From Mangifera indica (Eukaryota > Streptophyta > Magnoliopsida > Sapindales > Anacardiaceae): a DNA stretch of 64,000 nucleotides. Below the pieces are notes generated by a model. It was not told the origin of the DNA, made no database searches, and saw nothing but the letters and a program-made list of their open reading frames with translations. Below are positions 1 to 12,420 of this stretch, in pieces (position 1 is the first letter of the stretch; the number at the start of each line of letters is the position of its first letter). The translations under genes and the position numbers were made by a program. The DNA is taken from the NCBI RefSeq assembly GCF_011075055.1, contig NC_058145.1, positions 2,368,887 through 2,432,886 on the forward strand. The letters are read 5' to 3'.

Positions 1-871
1 TCAACAACAACACAATCAAAAGTCCAACCAAAATATACCTACGATTATTTACAAAATAAATCATCACAACCTATAAACCCTAAACCAAACGCAACACTAA
101 AATTGAAACGCTAAGCCGAGGCAAAAAACCTATTTCAAATTTAACAAACCAAGGAATCAGACTTTGATTATAAATGTAAGAGTCTCAAATATTTTAGTTT
201 GTTAGATTTTTGATAGAAGGATAAAATGGATAATTCATATATATTTTGTTTATAAATGTAAATATTTCAAATATTTACCAAAAATATCTCTTTAATATAT
301 AAATAAAATATTGTGTTTTTCAAACTTAAAATAAAAGTTTATCGGTTCACCGATCCAGAAAGTCATGGCCTTTAAGAAATGTGTAATCTGTAGCCGCATT
401 AATTGTGCATAATAACTCTAATTTTAACCACTCTAATTTTCTTATTGGAAATACATATAGAACCCCATCAAAAATTGAAAGGAATAGTTTACTTGTATTT
501 GAAATATTTAACGGATAAACTGTAATTGCAGAGAAAATAAAGCAGCTACTTTCTGAAACTTGTTAAGAGTAGTCCATCACCATAAATATACAGAGGTGGA
601 GAGAGAGAGAGAGAGAGAAGGAGGGAAAGGAATTGTATTTTTAAAAGGACTGAGAAAGCTAGTGTCATCGGAGCAACAGAACAGTCGTCATCTCCAATAC
701 CTTGTAACCTTTGAAACCAATTTAGCAGTTGACCCAATCAGCTTGACCTCTTCAAAACCCCCCGACTATTAGCATCTCATCACGTGAATAACCCATGTGA
801 CCCCTCTGCTTCCTGTCTCTCCAATCCCCATTCTCAATTCTCTCTCTTACGTATTCACTGTTTTCACTTCT
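1..871. other. Intergenic region downstream of the TRM gene, with GA microsatellite
   Basis: AT-rich sequence with no supportable gene. A GA microsatellite lies at about 599-619. The part nearest 871 is probably the 3' untranslated region and terminator of the minus-strand TRM gene. Short open frames on both strands here are low-complexity and resemble no family. Confidence 0.6.
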
Positions 872-3163
872 TCAACTCCTTATTAACCCCAGTGCCGTTT
901 CTTGTATGAGTGTGTCTAATATGTCCTTCTCTATGTCCATCACCACCCCTTCTCCTTCCTCTTCAAAAGCTATGCCATTCTGTGCCTTCATTTGTGGCAA
1001 ATCCTTCTCTATTATTGCGTCAATGTCTTCAAGAACACGATAATCTGCACATGGAAAACTTTTGATTTGCGAACTCAACTTTTCAATTAACTCTGACCCT
1101 GTCATGTGCATGTGACTACTGCTTCCATAATCATGTGATGTAATCCATGGCTTCATGTTCATCAAAGGCTTCAAAATATCTACAAGAATTTCATCCGCTA
1201 AATAAAACAGTAACTTGCGGTTACATTGATGAGATAATGAAGAATGATGATGATGATTATAATGGTAATTGTTGATATCATTTTCGAGGTGGTGAAAGAT
1301 AGAAGAGTTTAAAGGATGATAAGGAGAGAACCAATGAGTGAAGGACACTTGGGTATGTTTGTCAATGCCAGCACTTTTTAGTATTCTTGTAATGTACTCA
1401 TTTTCATACTCTGCAGCTCTTCCCACGGTGGTGGTGGTGACACGGTTAGCTCTGCTGTCGTTGGTCTCTCGGGCAATGAGCGTATGCGTCCCTTCTTGTT
1501 TGTACTTCTGTCTCGAATTACTAGATAACTGTGAGCCCCGTTTCGAGCTTTCAGCATTTGATACCTACAATATGCCCACGAAAAATGAAAATAACCGTGC
1601 ATTAACATTGTGCAAAATTCACATAAAATACCTGTTTTTGAGTTATTTTGGTTGCTGGAGGAGAGGGATCTTTCTTGACGAGAAAAAGATTAGGGACGGT
1701 GACATTGAGAAGCTCATTTGACAACGGAATTTTCTTGCATTTCTTGTCAGGATAATTGGCTCTGTTGACCTTGGAGGGACGAACAAATGGTTCTTCTTGC
1801 TTGTTTCGAAAAAATTCCGATGTTTGTGGAGGCTTTTTGAACCTTTCACTCGCAACTTTCTTGCAACTCTTTGCGAGTCTTTGCTCATGTTGCTGCTCTT
1901 GCACTGGTTGTTGCTTGGACTTTGATGAGAAAACTTTGATGGGTTGTGGCTGATTAATATTATTGGTTTGTGAAATTGGAGAACAAGATTGCTTTCGAGG
2001 CTGATGAGGCATGTGGTTGTGGTCATTTATAATGGACGACTGTGTGGTTGATTTCTGTTTGGATTCCGAGAATCTACTAAGCCTTGGTGAGTGACTGGAC
2101 TGATCAAGAACATTTGCCAAAGCTGCCCTCGAACTTATTTTCTTAGCCTTTATTTGATAAACAGGTTCATTTCTTTCTTGTTCCCTGTGCTTTAAAGTGT
2201 TTGTTATGTCAACTCCAACTTTCCTGCCAACACTTTCTTCAACTTGCTTCACTATTTGCCTTGCAGAATGACTTGGGCTTCTGTATTCATCTTCTTGCTT
2301 GAGTTCTTTTCTCCTTAAATAAGAAAAACGAGAGAAGTCAGTCTCTTCGCCCACACCCATGTTCTCTTTGTTGATTTGAAGTGAAAGACGGTGGAGGTCA
2401 ACGTCTGATCTTCTGGCTGAAGATATTCTTGGTGTCTCAGGCAAAGAACGAGTGCCTCTAATATGCCCATCTAAAGACTTTCTGTGGCTGGTTATTAGTT
2501 TGTTTTGGAGGGTAAGGTTTGATGTTTCATGAAATGATGGTGAAGAGGGTAAATGGCTATCAGGAAGAAGATCGAGACCCATCAGTCTGGCTACTAAATT
2601 GGGAGTCTTCGCACCAGGAGAAGAGCTAATTTCTGAAGAAGAAGAATCAACTTTTGATCTTGTGTTTCCTTTTCTTGTTTTGATTTGAATACCCATCTAG
2701 ATTTTAAAAAAATAAAGATTAGTGTCAAATTAACCCAAGAAGACCTGGAAATAGAATACCAAATCACGAACTTACTGAGATTGTTAGTTTTTCTTCTTCT
2801 TTGAAGCAGCTAGTTGATGACAATGGAGGCTCCTGTAATTCCACAGTATTCCTTGGTGCTTCTACTCCTGAATTTATCAACATTAGTCAAATTTCAGAAA
2901 AAAAAAAAATCTTTATGAGACTGAGAGAGGAAGAAAGAACCTTTGAGAATGGTGTGGTCTTCAGGAATATTGAAAGAGTCAGGCTTGAAAGATGGTTGGT
3001 GTTGGTGCAAAGGAAACTGAAAATGGTGGAAATCAAAGAACTGAAATACAGCACTCATGCAACCAGGAGAAGTAGTTGTAGAAGTAGTAGTATTTTTCTC
3101 TGCAACTCCTCTCTTGGAGGAGGTGGTAGGTCTACTTCCACCCCAATGCCATTCTTTGCCCAT
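872..3163 (-). CDS. TON1-recruiting-motif (TRM/LONGIFOLIA-type) protein with DUF4378
   Basis: Four coding exons read on the minus strand: 3163-2941, 2867-2776, 2696-1632 and 1564-872. All introns are GT-AG and the phases join cleanly, giving about 690 aa. The N-terminus (MGKEWHWGG, then GCMSAVFQFFDFH at about 34-46) is the conserved start of this plant family. NLVARLMGLD at about 138-147 is the LONGIFOLIA/TRM motif. A basic, Ser-rich low-complexity middle follows, with SLPETPR at about 190. The DUF4378 domain fills roughly 510-688 (EYENEYITRIL, FYLADEILVDIL) and ends in an acidic C-terminal helix of the kind that binds TON1. TRM proteins recruit the TON1-TRM-PP2A complex to cortical microtubules and affect cell elongation and division-plane placement. 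Exon 4 encodes a His/Asn-rich tract from an ATG/ATT repeat. The family call is firm. The exact paralogue (TRM24-like by synteny) is inferred. Confidence 0.9.
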
Positions 3164-3440
3164 ATCCAGTACAAAACTTGTACAAGTTTCTTTGAAGATA
3201 GGAAGGTTGTGTACAAAAAGCTTGCTCCAGGAGCGATAAAGTGTGAGTGTAAATGACAGAAGAAGTGATATACTAGCTGGCAGTAGTGTTTAGTGATTAG
3301 AGAGAAGAGAGAGTGAGAGAGAAGGAAGCTTTGAGGAAGAAAGTAAAGCTGATGTTGAAAAGCTTATAGGACCCTGGTGAAGAAGCGAGAAAAGCGGATC
3401 CATGAAGCTTAAATCTGCCCCGTTTTGATGGGACTTAAGT
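3164..3440 (-). promoter_or_regulatory. 5' UTR and proximal promoter of the TRM gene
   Basis: Sequence just upstream of the TRM start codon. It includes a purine-rich GA tract on the plus strand (about 3295-3335), read as a CT-rich leader on the gene strand, which is common in plant 5' UTRs. No unambiguous TATA box was seen. Confidence 0.4.
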
Positions 3441-3620
3441 ACGATACAAGTGTGGTTGCTGGCTTTGGTTGGGCATATATTTTACTATGATATTTTATCC
3501 ATATGATTATCTTGTATGTCTAACACATATACAACACTCACTCCCAAGTTTTACCAGACAATGACCGGAAACCAAAACCTGCTCACTGCCCACTCCCACG
3601 GGGAATTAAAAGGGAAAAGG

Positions 3621-4412
3621 ATTATTTTTGACCCAAATTTTAGTTAAAACTTAAAATCATACCTATGATAGTTAAAAAATTCAAACTCTAACCCATTATC
3701 CAAATTCTATTAATTTTTTCGGTTAGAAATAAGGGCTTACAGTTTATATTAAAAATATATAAAACTTTTTACTTTTCCGTCACCTCTAAGGTTTAAAAAC
3801 TAATAATTTTACTCTTGTCTAAAGTTTTCAAACTTTAAAAAATAATATTTTCACTCCAAACCTGGGGTTTCTATATTTTTTAAACTCAGTCACCCCCTAT
3901 AACATTCAAAAATAACAGTTTCACCCTACTCTTCAACTTCAGCTTCCGACGTCTTCTCTGACCTTCTCCTTCTCCTGAGTCAATGATAGATGGTGCGATG
4001 AATAGATCTTTGTCTCTTTGTCGCACCACTTACTGTTGGCTTAGGAGAAGGAGAAGGCTAGAGAGGACGTCAGAAGGGATGTCGGAAGTTGAAGTTAAAA
4101 AGTGGGGATAAAACTACTATTTTTAAAAGTTTTGAAGGGCAATTGTAATTTAAAAAATATAGAAACCTTAGGTTTAGGGGTAAAAATATTACTTTTTAAA
4201 ATTTAAAAACTTTATGCAAGAGTAAAATTGTTAGTTTTTAAAATTTAGAGGAAAAAAATTTATATCTTTTTAATATAAATTATAAAATGATTATTTTATA
4301 TTTACTTCTAATAGAAAAAATTAACAAAAATTGAGTCATGAATGAAAATTTAAAATTTTCAACTATTACAAATATGATTTTAAATTTTATATAAAACTTG
4401 AATGAGAAATAG
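3621..4412. mobile_element. Long-arm foldback element (MULE-like), copy 1
   Basis: The two ends are imperfect inverted copies of each other over about 370 bp. The left arm runs from 3621 to about 3990 and the right arm from about 4035 to 4412. The inner arms carry the mirrored motif CCTTCTCCTTCTCCT / AGGAGAAGGAGAAGG, around a short loop that includes GGTGCGATG...TCGCACC. It has no coding capacity. It resembles the foldback copies at 23.1, 23.9, 27.9, 29.6 and 35.4 kb. The superfamily is inferred from the long arms only. Confidence 0.65.
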
Positions 4413-4574
4413 TTCGTTTCCTGAATTGAAATTGCAAACAAAAGACATAAAGCTTAAAGGATGACGATATGCCCATGCTGCCACGCAGCTCCCTTTTCTG
4501 TATCTTTTATTTTCATAAATATATTATATTTACAAATAAATTGAGTAAATTTATTTATACAAACTAAAATAATA

Positions 4575-5043
4575 TATTATAAAAAAATTAATAATCAGAT
4601 AAGGAAAATAATGAATAGATACTTTTTATAAATATTATTTTTATAATTTTAGCTATTAATTATTTATATTCTTAATAAATTAAATAAATTTGTGAGTTTA
4701 ATAAAAAAAATTATTACTAAAAGTTTATTTCTTATTGTTGAATGATTTTAACGACGGAAAAACTTTTATCGTTATAATTTCTTTCGTTAAAAGTATTAAT
4801 GATGAAATTACTTTTAATAAGAAAAATTATAATGACTAACGATGATGAAATTAATCTCAACATTAAAACTTTTTAAAGAAGAAAAATAGAGTTTTAACAA
4901 TAATTTTTCTCTTGTTAATTAAAATCATAAATTTATTTATTTTTAATAAAAGTATAAATAATTAATTATTAAAATCATAAAAATAGTATTTATAATAATT
5001 GGATATTTACTTTTCTCTTGTTATTATCAAGTTTTTTTTAGTG
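4575..5043. mobile_element. Inverted-repeat MITE, possibly CACTA-type
   Basis: Arms of about 110 bp are inverted copies (4600-4740 against 4915-5040). The right end, read outwards on the minus strand, starts CACTAAAAAAAACTTG, which resembles CACTA-superfamily ends. The left end (TATTATAAAAAAATTAA) is more decayed. An ACGACGG motif lies inside. There is no open frame. Boundaries are approximate. Confidence 0.4.
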
Positions 5044-8000
5044 ATAATATCTAATTAAGTAATTTCAAAATGAGCTGAAAGTAAACAATTATTCAATTTA
5101 TACAAATAAATTTATATAATTTATTTTTATACATAATTATATTGCTTATTTATTACATTTACTCAGACACATATAAATACATTATACATACATGCACCCT
5201 CACTTTTGCTCTAATTTAAATGTGAGCACATCGTTTCCGTAAAATAAAATTATATGTATAAATAAATTATACAAATTTATTATATATAAAGTTACAAACT
5301 CATATAGCAATTCGTGATTGTTTATTTTGTATCTCATCTAAAAATCACCTAACCAAATATTGCTATATTATATTATATAAATAATTTTATAAAATTATTT
5401 ATACATATAATATCACCCATATCCACTGATTTGGGTAGGTGAAACCCATCTGGCCTTTATGCATGAATCCGGTTTACATTTTGAAAGTCGAGCAGGAACG
5501 GGGGTTGGGCTTGCGTCTTGGTATCAAAATTTCCGCTTTATTTAGTTCACCGTCGCAGAAATGCATGCCATGACAGAGTGGTAGGCCATTTTTTCAAATG
5601 AAACGACATCACATGTTCAAATTACTGAGACATGAAAATAGATGTGATAGGAGTACTGCCAATTTGTATGCATATATTACGGTCAAAATTTAAAGTTTGA
5701 AATGGAAAAAAATACAGATATATTCAGTCGATTCAAAAGTTAACAAAACTAATAAAATATTAAAATTTTTAAGAAAAAAGTTTAGATTTAAATTTTTATC
5801 ACATTTATAAAATTTTAACTTATTTAATACAATAATTATGAATTTAAATACAAATAAAATCTCCGATAATTAAAAAAATACATACACATACATTCGGCCT
5901 TTCAAAAATACTATCATTTAGGTATTTTGCAATTTAAATTGGAAATTAACCGTGCTGCCTTTGGCGACAACGTGGCTGCAAACAACTGAGCCAACTTCCG
6001 AGCTCATTATTGAGAAATAGACTTATTACCAACACAGAGACGGGATTCTGCAAGACATTTTAAAGTATAGCGAAGGTACCGAGTCCAGAGAATAAGCCTT
6101 AAGTGAGCAAAATTATTTGCATGGCAATCACAAGGAGCACCCCATGTAAATTCATTATATGAAGAAGAAGAATTAGGCATCCGTCATCAACAGTAAATGA
6201 AATCCCACTAAATCAAGCATCAAGGCTTATCGCCATTCACCTTACAGGGACGACAATTCTCATTTCAACATGTTAGTCATTTCCGTATTTTTATCAATAA
6301 TTAGATGGTCCCAATTTTTTTATCTTATAATAATCAGGTACAATCCTAAAGAAACTTACTCGACTAAAATTAATGTTACAGCCAAGAAACCAAAAAATCA
6401 TGTACCACCCTGTCTATATATTTGTCCTTCTTACCTTACAATTTGGTGCCGAAGATAATTTGGGGTGCTGATTCTTTCATCTTTTGGGCTACTAAGTGTA
6501 CTAGTGATCCCAAAATCTCAGGCAAAAACCAGATTTGAACGTTGTAATTTTCTTCAATTCATATCGAAGGTCATTTACCTTTGAAGAGGATATTCCATGG
6601 AAGACTGGTGGGTCTTACTGTGAAGGACAGCTCTTAAACGAGGGGGGTAGCTGCCAACAATTATATGACCTTAAATAGAAAAGATGTTGGCACTGGGCTT
6701 TACCCACCCCTGTCTACGTAATTCCAATACAATTCTCAACACCATTTCTTCGTCTCAAGGCTTTAATGCTTAATGACATCCGATAAATTTGTCTATATAC
6801 AATTTTAAATATTTAATTAATATATTATTATATAATTAAAAGTTTTTAAATTAATAATAAAATAATTTTGAATTATATGACGTATATTATTTAAACACCT
6901 ATTTAAATAATCAGTCAAAACTGAGTACACTTTCTCTGACAATTGTGTTGTGATTGTCCACAACTGTCCATACCTCTCCTGAATGCCAAAAAGACAAAAA
7001 CTTAGTTCTTTTCAAAACCACAACACAGCCAGCGAAGAACTCCTTTTACTCTCGTCTACCCGTGGATCAGAAGAGAAATTATTTCAACAAGTTAAATAAG
7101 TATGAGATAGATAAGAATCAGAAGACAGCCAACACCACAACTATAATGGGTTATCAGAGTCACCTGCATTCTATATAGTAGGTGTTTGAATGACTCAACA
7201 AATTATTTCTATCACTGTAATCGTACAGCACTCGGCTACAAAGTAGTCCGGCTTCGCCAACTCAGAGATAACAGTCCGTAAAGCACTAAACTCCAATGGG
7301 CTACTCACACTCTCCTTTAAGGTATACAGTACAAAAAATTGAAATTTTATAAATAAAATTATACATATTTATTTTTATTATATAAATAAATTTACACTTA
7401 TATATTATTATATAATTAAATAATTTTAAATTAATAATAAAATAATATTTAATTATATGATAACACACATAAATATATTTATTTATATATTTAAAATAAA
7501 TACATATAATATTATTCAAACTGCATAATTGTCTCAACAAAAAGAAGACTAATACTACATATATAATTAAATTGTACAAGTTTATTCATACAATTTGATA
7601 TTTGGATGATTTTAAAATAAAAGAAAAATAAACAATCGTATCATCCAATCACAAGTTATTATTTTAGTCTCTATATATAAATTTATATAATTTGTTTGTA
7701 CATATAATTATATGCGAAAAAGAAATTAGAATTCAAGAAACAAAAAAGTTTTATTAAAATAAAATGATTTTAGGGTTTAAAAAAAAAAAATTATAGCTAC
7801 TGCCCTCCAAAACTGATTAACTTAAATCCCACTTCCTAATGGACCCTGGTACAGATAAAAATTCCTGGTCAGTGTTCCCACCCACCTGGTATCTCTGAAT
7901 TGCTGCAAAGCGCCCATTAGTCTCATCATCTGTACATTTTTAGACATTAGCTCAGATCCAAAAAAATTAACTCAATATTCAAATTTTGAATTTTAAATAG

Positions 8001-8243
8001 TAAATGTTCTACATATTCCCAAGATAAAAGCTCCATATGCAGAGATAATCATATAGAATAACAACATAAAGAAATCAACAAATCAATCAAGTTTCATGTA
8101 CTGCAAGAATATGTTGATTGTAACCGTCTAAACCAGAAACAGACATAATAATATGATACACTAGCAAACACCAACCAGTACAGCTGGGTCATGCATACAT
8201 AAGCCTATTCAATAATTCCCAATCATCTAGTCTCTGAAATATT
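5044..8243. other. Intergenic region with degenerate AT-rich MITEs
   Basis: No gene is supportable. Two AT-rich inverted-repeat fragments lie at about 5090-5290 and 5280-5430. Palindromic MITE-like segments lie at about 6790-6900, 7345-7510 and 7565-7720. The stretch 5900-7260 is less AT-rich, but its open frames are short and show no family features. The end near 8243 may include the 3' UTR of the DUF662 gene. Confidence 0.5.
7345..7510. repeat. AT-rich palindromic MITE copy
   Basis: Shows the family core (TAATTAAATAATTTTAAATT followed by AATAAAATAAT) flanked by inverted AT-rich arms that end in ATACATATAATATT. The same layout recurs more than ten times in this window. Confidence 0.5.
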
Positions 8244-8372
8244 CCTAAATAATTTTATGTCTATGTTCAACGTGAAATTCTTAACAGTATCCAAAAAGAA
8301 ATTGTGGGCACATCCTAAATAATTTAACGTCTATGTTCAACATGAAATTCTTAACACTATCCAGAGAGAAGC
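8244..8372. repeat. Two-copy tandem repeat, 70-bp period
   Basis: CCTAAATAATTT...TCTATGTTCAAC occurs at 8244 and again at 8314 with few differences. It lies downstream of the DUF662 stop codon, possibly within its 3' UTR. Confidence 0.75.
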
Positions 8373-8916
8373 TCCACACACCAAATCAAAATACTAATAA
8401 GGACTAGTTGTAAGGGTTTTACATGAAGAACATTAAAATTCAAACTTATAATTCCTCCTAAACAAAACTGGTACTGAAGAGTCACATTTTCAGAAAGGAA
8501 CCTGGTGCAGCAACAGTAGAAACTAAACAACATAATTATTTCAAGGCTAAATCTAATCCTTGCATCTGTAAGGTACATATTTGATACTTCATTAGAGATT
8601 AAATAATTTTCCAAAGAAATACATGTCACAGCATTCAATGCCAAAAGTTAAGGGACACATACTAAAAATGAAATGATGAATTTCTGAACAATTTCTTCCT
8701 TGAAATATACTACTGGGAACAATCTTGAGCCAAAAAGAGCAAAAAGAAATTAGAATAGTCAGATTGCATTATTTATATCAACAAACTATAGGAAATTGAA
8801 GAATACAAGAAAAAGATCAATTAACAAATAGAGAGAGACTAGGATGGATGAAAAAATATACCCAGTAAATGAGCATAATGGCTTCAAAACAGATTTAAAA
8901 AATTGACACTATGGTT

Positions 8917-11900
8917 CTAAGCTCTACCATCCACATCAAACCCAGCACCTGTCCAGCCAGGTGCTGAAGATCCTCTACCCTTGGGCGCAGCCCCAATTCC
9001 CTTTCCTCTTCCTTGAAAATAAGTTTTCTTCTTTACTCTTCCTTCTCCTTCATGCTGGTTGTTTCCATTCATAATTGGAGCATTTCCAACATTTCCTTGA
9101 TTAGATGATGCATTTTGAGCGATCCCACCACCTGGTTCCACGGCTGGGGAGATTGTAGAAGTGTTTGGAGCAGTTCTAATATGTTCTTGCCCCATGGGTT
9201 TCCCATCCTAAAGATAAATCCAAGACAAAACTCTTAAGCCTTTCTACCACAATGTTAATTAAATATGTCTGTGAATACATTTCACAAAAAAAAAGCATGA
9301 TATGTGCTGGTTCATGAGAACAGTTACCCAGTAAGAAAGTCATAAGATGAAGTGAGCAAATTGATATCAGTTGATAATCTAATTAATTTTGGGTCAATTC
9401 TGAGGATAGCCACTAAAAATACCAGAAAAATTGAACTTTAAGTGGTCCAAAAAAGAGAGATAAACTGCTGCAAATCATTTTAATAAATATCTTCTTGCAC
9501 AATGTTAACTGCAACCCATCCACCTTGAAGATGACAGAATGCAAATGCAATAATTAAATGATGACTTTAACATAACAATATACTCCCAAGTCTTTGTCAC
9601 AATTAACATTCATTCTTTTTCCATCTAGTGGACATACATATCGTTTTTTTGGATATCATGAAATCCCTTGACCTTCCATACATGTTCACCAAGTTCTAAT
9701 CTGAGGGCTATTTTCTGACCCCACTACCTTGGTAGCCAGGAAACTAACGAGATTAATGTCCCAAGTACGTGGTAATGAAGTTAGCTTTTACCAGTAATTG
9801 CAACCCTTGAGGGGTGGTTGACATGCACACTGACATAGCTGTCTGGAGAATGACATATCATATCTATATTATAAACAAAAATATGATGCAAAGAAGTAAT
9901 GTAAACTCTAAGAGACTAGTGACTTGCAAGGAATCAAGTAATAAACATACCAAAGGAGTGAATAGAAATGGAAAGAAATAGTACTTGAATGGAAGTGATT
10001 GATGCTCTACTGGGGTTCAAAGCTTCCAGTCGTCTTTTCAATTCCTCAAGTCGAGAAAACTGAGTGTTACTGCTTTCTTGAACCTATTATACATAATATC
10101 ATTAAAATGATCCAAAGTATTGACATGTAAATCAAAACTCAGCAAGATATGTATACCAAATGGTTTAAATCTTCACATAACTTCTGCTTCATTGCTTCTT
10201 CTTCCTGCACAGCCTTTGATGCTGCTTCCCAGACCTGAAGTACAATGGAATGAAAAATCCAGAAAATCACAACCCAAGTAATACATCCTCTTCAGAGATC
10301 ATAAAAGCTTTATTGTGGAATCAAGAGTTGTTCAGTTCCCTATAAAAATTCTGGACATCAAAAATTCAAATCTGCATATACATGTACCAAATCACCAAGA
10401 TGATATGGCTGAATGCAATATAAGCCAAGCTGGTTATGTTTCAGAAAATATTCTATTGCAACACATCTAGAAAAATGAAAACTAATTCAACATTAAGTCT
10501 TAAAACCTTAGCAAAACCAACATTCACAAGTTCAATGCAAATATCAGAGTCTATATCACAAATCTGAAGGGTGAAATTATAATAACATAAGCCAAGTTTA
10601 ATCAGGAGGGACAAACCTTTCGTGCTTGTTCTTCCTTCTGCTTGGCAATACGAATTCTCTCAGTTGACATTTCTATTTTCTTCCTCAACAGTTCAAGTGC
10701 TGAAGTTCAGCACCATACATCACAGCAATGCGGAAGTAATTCAACCATACAAATTAAGGAAAAGCAAATACCAAAAAGTGGCAACTTTAAGGAAACTAAT
10801 GAAGTTTTACAAACCTGCCCTTTTAGGCCCAGCAGTGAGTTTCATTTCCATTGTAAGATTTGCTAGCTCTCTTTCAACGTCACGTATTTTAGAATAGTTT
10901 TCTTCGATGTATCTGACAGCAAGTAACTAAGAAGATCAGCAAGATATCCCTCTATACACCACTAGAAAGGATAAAGAGGATCACCAAGCATAACATTAAA
11001 TAAAAATAACGTAAGGAAGCCACTAGAGCAACATCTACCAAAAAACCCAATAGTGGTTCCATCTGGAATGGAAAATGATTTACATATTTTACAAACTGAA
11101 CTTCTTCACTACGTATTTTTATTTTTCCTCCCAACCACCAGACCAACTCAAAGAACAACCTGAATTCTTGTGCAATGCAACAGTAAAAGTAATTATAAAA
11201 CATGACAAATTACACAGTGTTGGAAAAGGCCAAGGGCATGGGAAACAACTACCACATAGACAAAAAAGGCACCACTGCAACATCCATCAGCAACTAGCCA
11301 TCTTATCATCATTTGAGCTTTACGAGAACCATCACCAGCCTCACCATTACCCTAAAACCAATCACACCATCATCTTCAAGACCACTTAACAATTCCATCA
11401 ACTTAAACCCAAGCACTATCCCCATCAACAATTAGCAACAATAAATGCCACCATTACTACTGCCTTTGACACTCTAAAGCTAACTCCATATATGAACACA
11501 ACCATCAGCACCTTCAGCTATCACCAACTTTCAATCAGCTCCATAAAGATTTTCCAGCACCAACACAATTAAATAATGTAAAAAAACTTCTAGTTATTAG
11601 TTGTATAAGTTTGTCCAGATCTAAATTGTTGCTCAAATATTAATTTACCCTATCATGACTAAAACAATATATCTACAAAAGTATAATCAATTTTTCAGTT
11701 GTTAAAAAAATCTTAACAGATCAGAAAGCTCAATATAAAGATGCCGAAGAGAAGTTCCAAATTTAGCACATTGCCGTCTAGCTTTTTAATTTTCCTTCAA
11801 CACTAGGCTAAAAACAAAACAATATAAAAAAATTTCAATAGTTCAATAACAAAAGTCATATAGCAAATACTAAATAGAAACATTAAAAGCAATCGATCTA

Positions 11901-12125
11901 AATTAAACAATGATGTAAACATACTTCCTCAATTGAAGCTGTTCTTCCTCGATTATCTGACAAATTCATACGAAATGACAATCAAATTAAAAATTATTAT
12001 CAAATAAAGAAAAAATTAAGAAAAATTATATATAGAAAGACCTTCTCAGTGTAGGCGATGACAGGAGCTTCTCTCGGAAGACCATCAGGTCCGATCTCAG
12101 GTTGAAGCGAAGGATTAGAAGCCAT
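8917..12125 (-). CDS. DUF662 / RAB6-interacting golgin (GORAB)-like coiled-coil protein
   Basis: Seven coding exons on the minus strand: 12125-12042, 11956-11925, 10912-10815, 10699-10617, 10234-10157, 10083-9985 and 9207-8917. All introns are GT-AG and the frame is continuous for 254 aa. Residues about 20-158 match the plant DUF662 family: VIAYTEKIIEEEQLQL, ENYSKIRDVERELANL, ELLRKKIEMSTERIR, CEDLNHLVQESSN and LEELKRRLEALNPSRAS. This part is almost entirely charged coiled coil. The last exon adds about 96 residues, Asn/Gly-rich and then basic, with GRGKGIGAAPKGRG and APGWTGAGFDVDGRA. The family is related to animal SCYL1BP1/GORAB, a golgin that binds RAB6. Plant members have little direct functional data, so a Golgi role is an inference. 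The family call is firm. Confidence 0.9.
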
Positions 12126-12420
12126 TGTTTAAAAATTTAGAATCTGAAATGGAAACGGATTTATGATGGATGTAATCAAATTATGAACAGAAGTCAACAG
12201 ATTTTTACTTCCTTTCTACTGCGATAATTCGCTCATTTATCGAGTTTATCATGATTTAGAGCGAAATACGCGGAAAAAGAAGAAAAAAAATTAAAGAGAG
12301 GGAACAAGGAGACGGTGAAGTGAGGCGAAATCTTCCGTCATGTCCAATGAAGCCGACATTTCGCGTTCACTCCGGTTCGAAGAGCTATTACGGTTTTTTT
12401 ATTTTTATTTTTTTGTAATG
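12126..12420 (-). promoter_or_regulatory. 5' UTR and promoter of the DUF662 gene
   Basis: Sequence upstream of the start codon at 12125. It is richer in GC than its surroundings (CGAAATACGCGG, GTGAGGCGAAATC), as often seen at broadly expressed plant promoters. No clear TATA box was seen. Confidence 0.35.

Noticed and set aside
1338..1721. 127-codon open frame on the plus strand across the TRM gene
   Set aside because: It overlaps TRM exons 3 and 4 in antisense and spans their intron. It shows no family features.
2801..3256. 151-codon plus-strand open frame over TRM exons 1 and 2
   Set aside because: It is the antisense shadow of the conserved MGKEWHWGG exon and contains poly-K from an A-run.
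7301..7579. 92-codon minus-strand open frame rich in Ile, Tyr and Lys
   Set aside because: It lies within an AT-rich MITE, and its composition is that of random AT-rich sequence.
11075..11389. 104-codon open frame inside intron 2 of the DUF662 gene
   Set aside because: The intron boundaries are well supported, and the frame has low-complexity His/Pro content without motifs.
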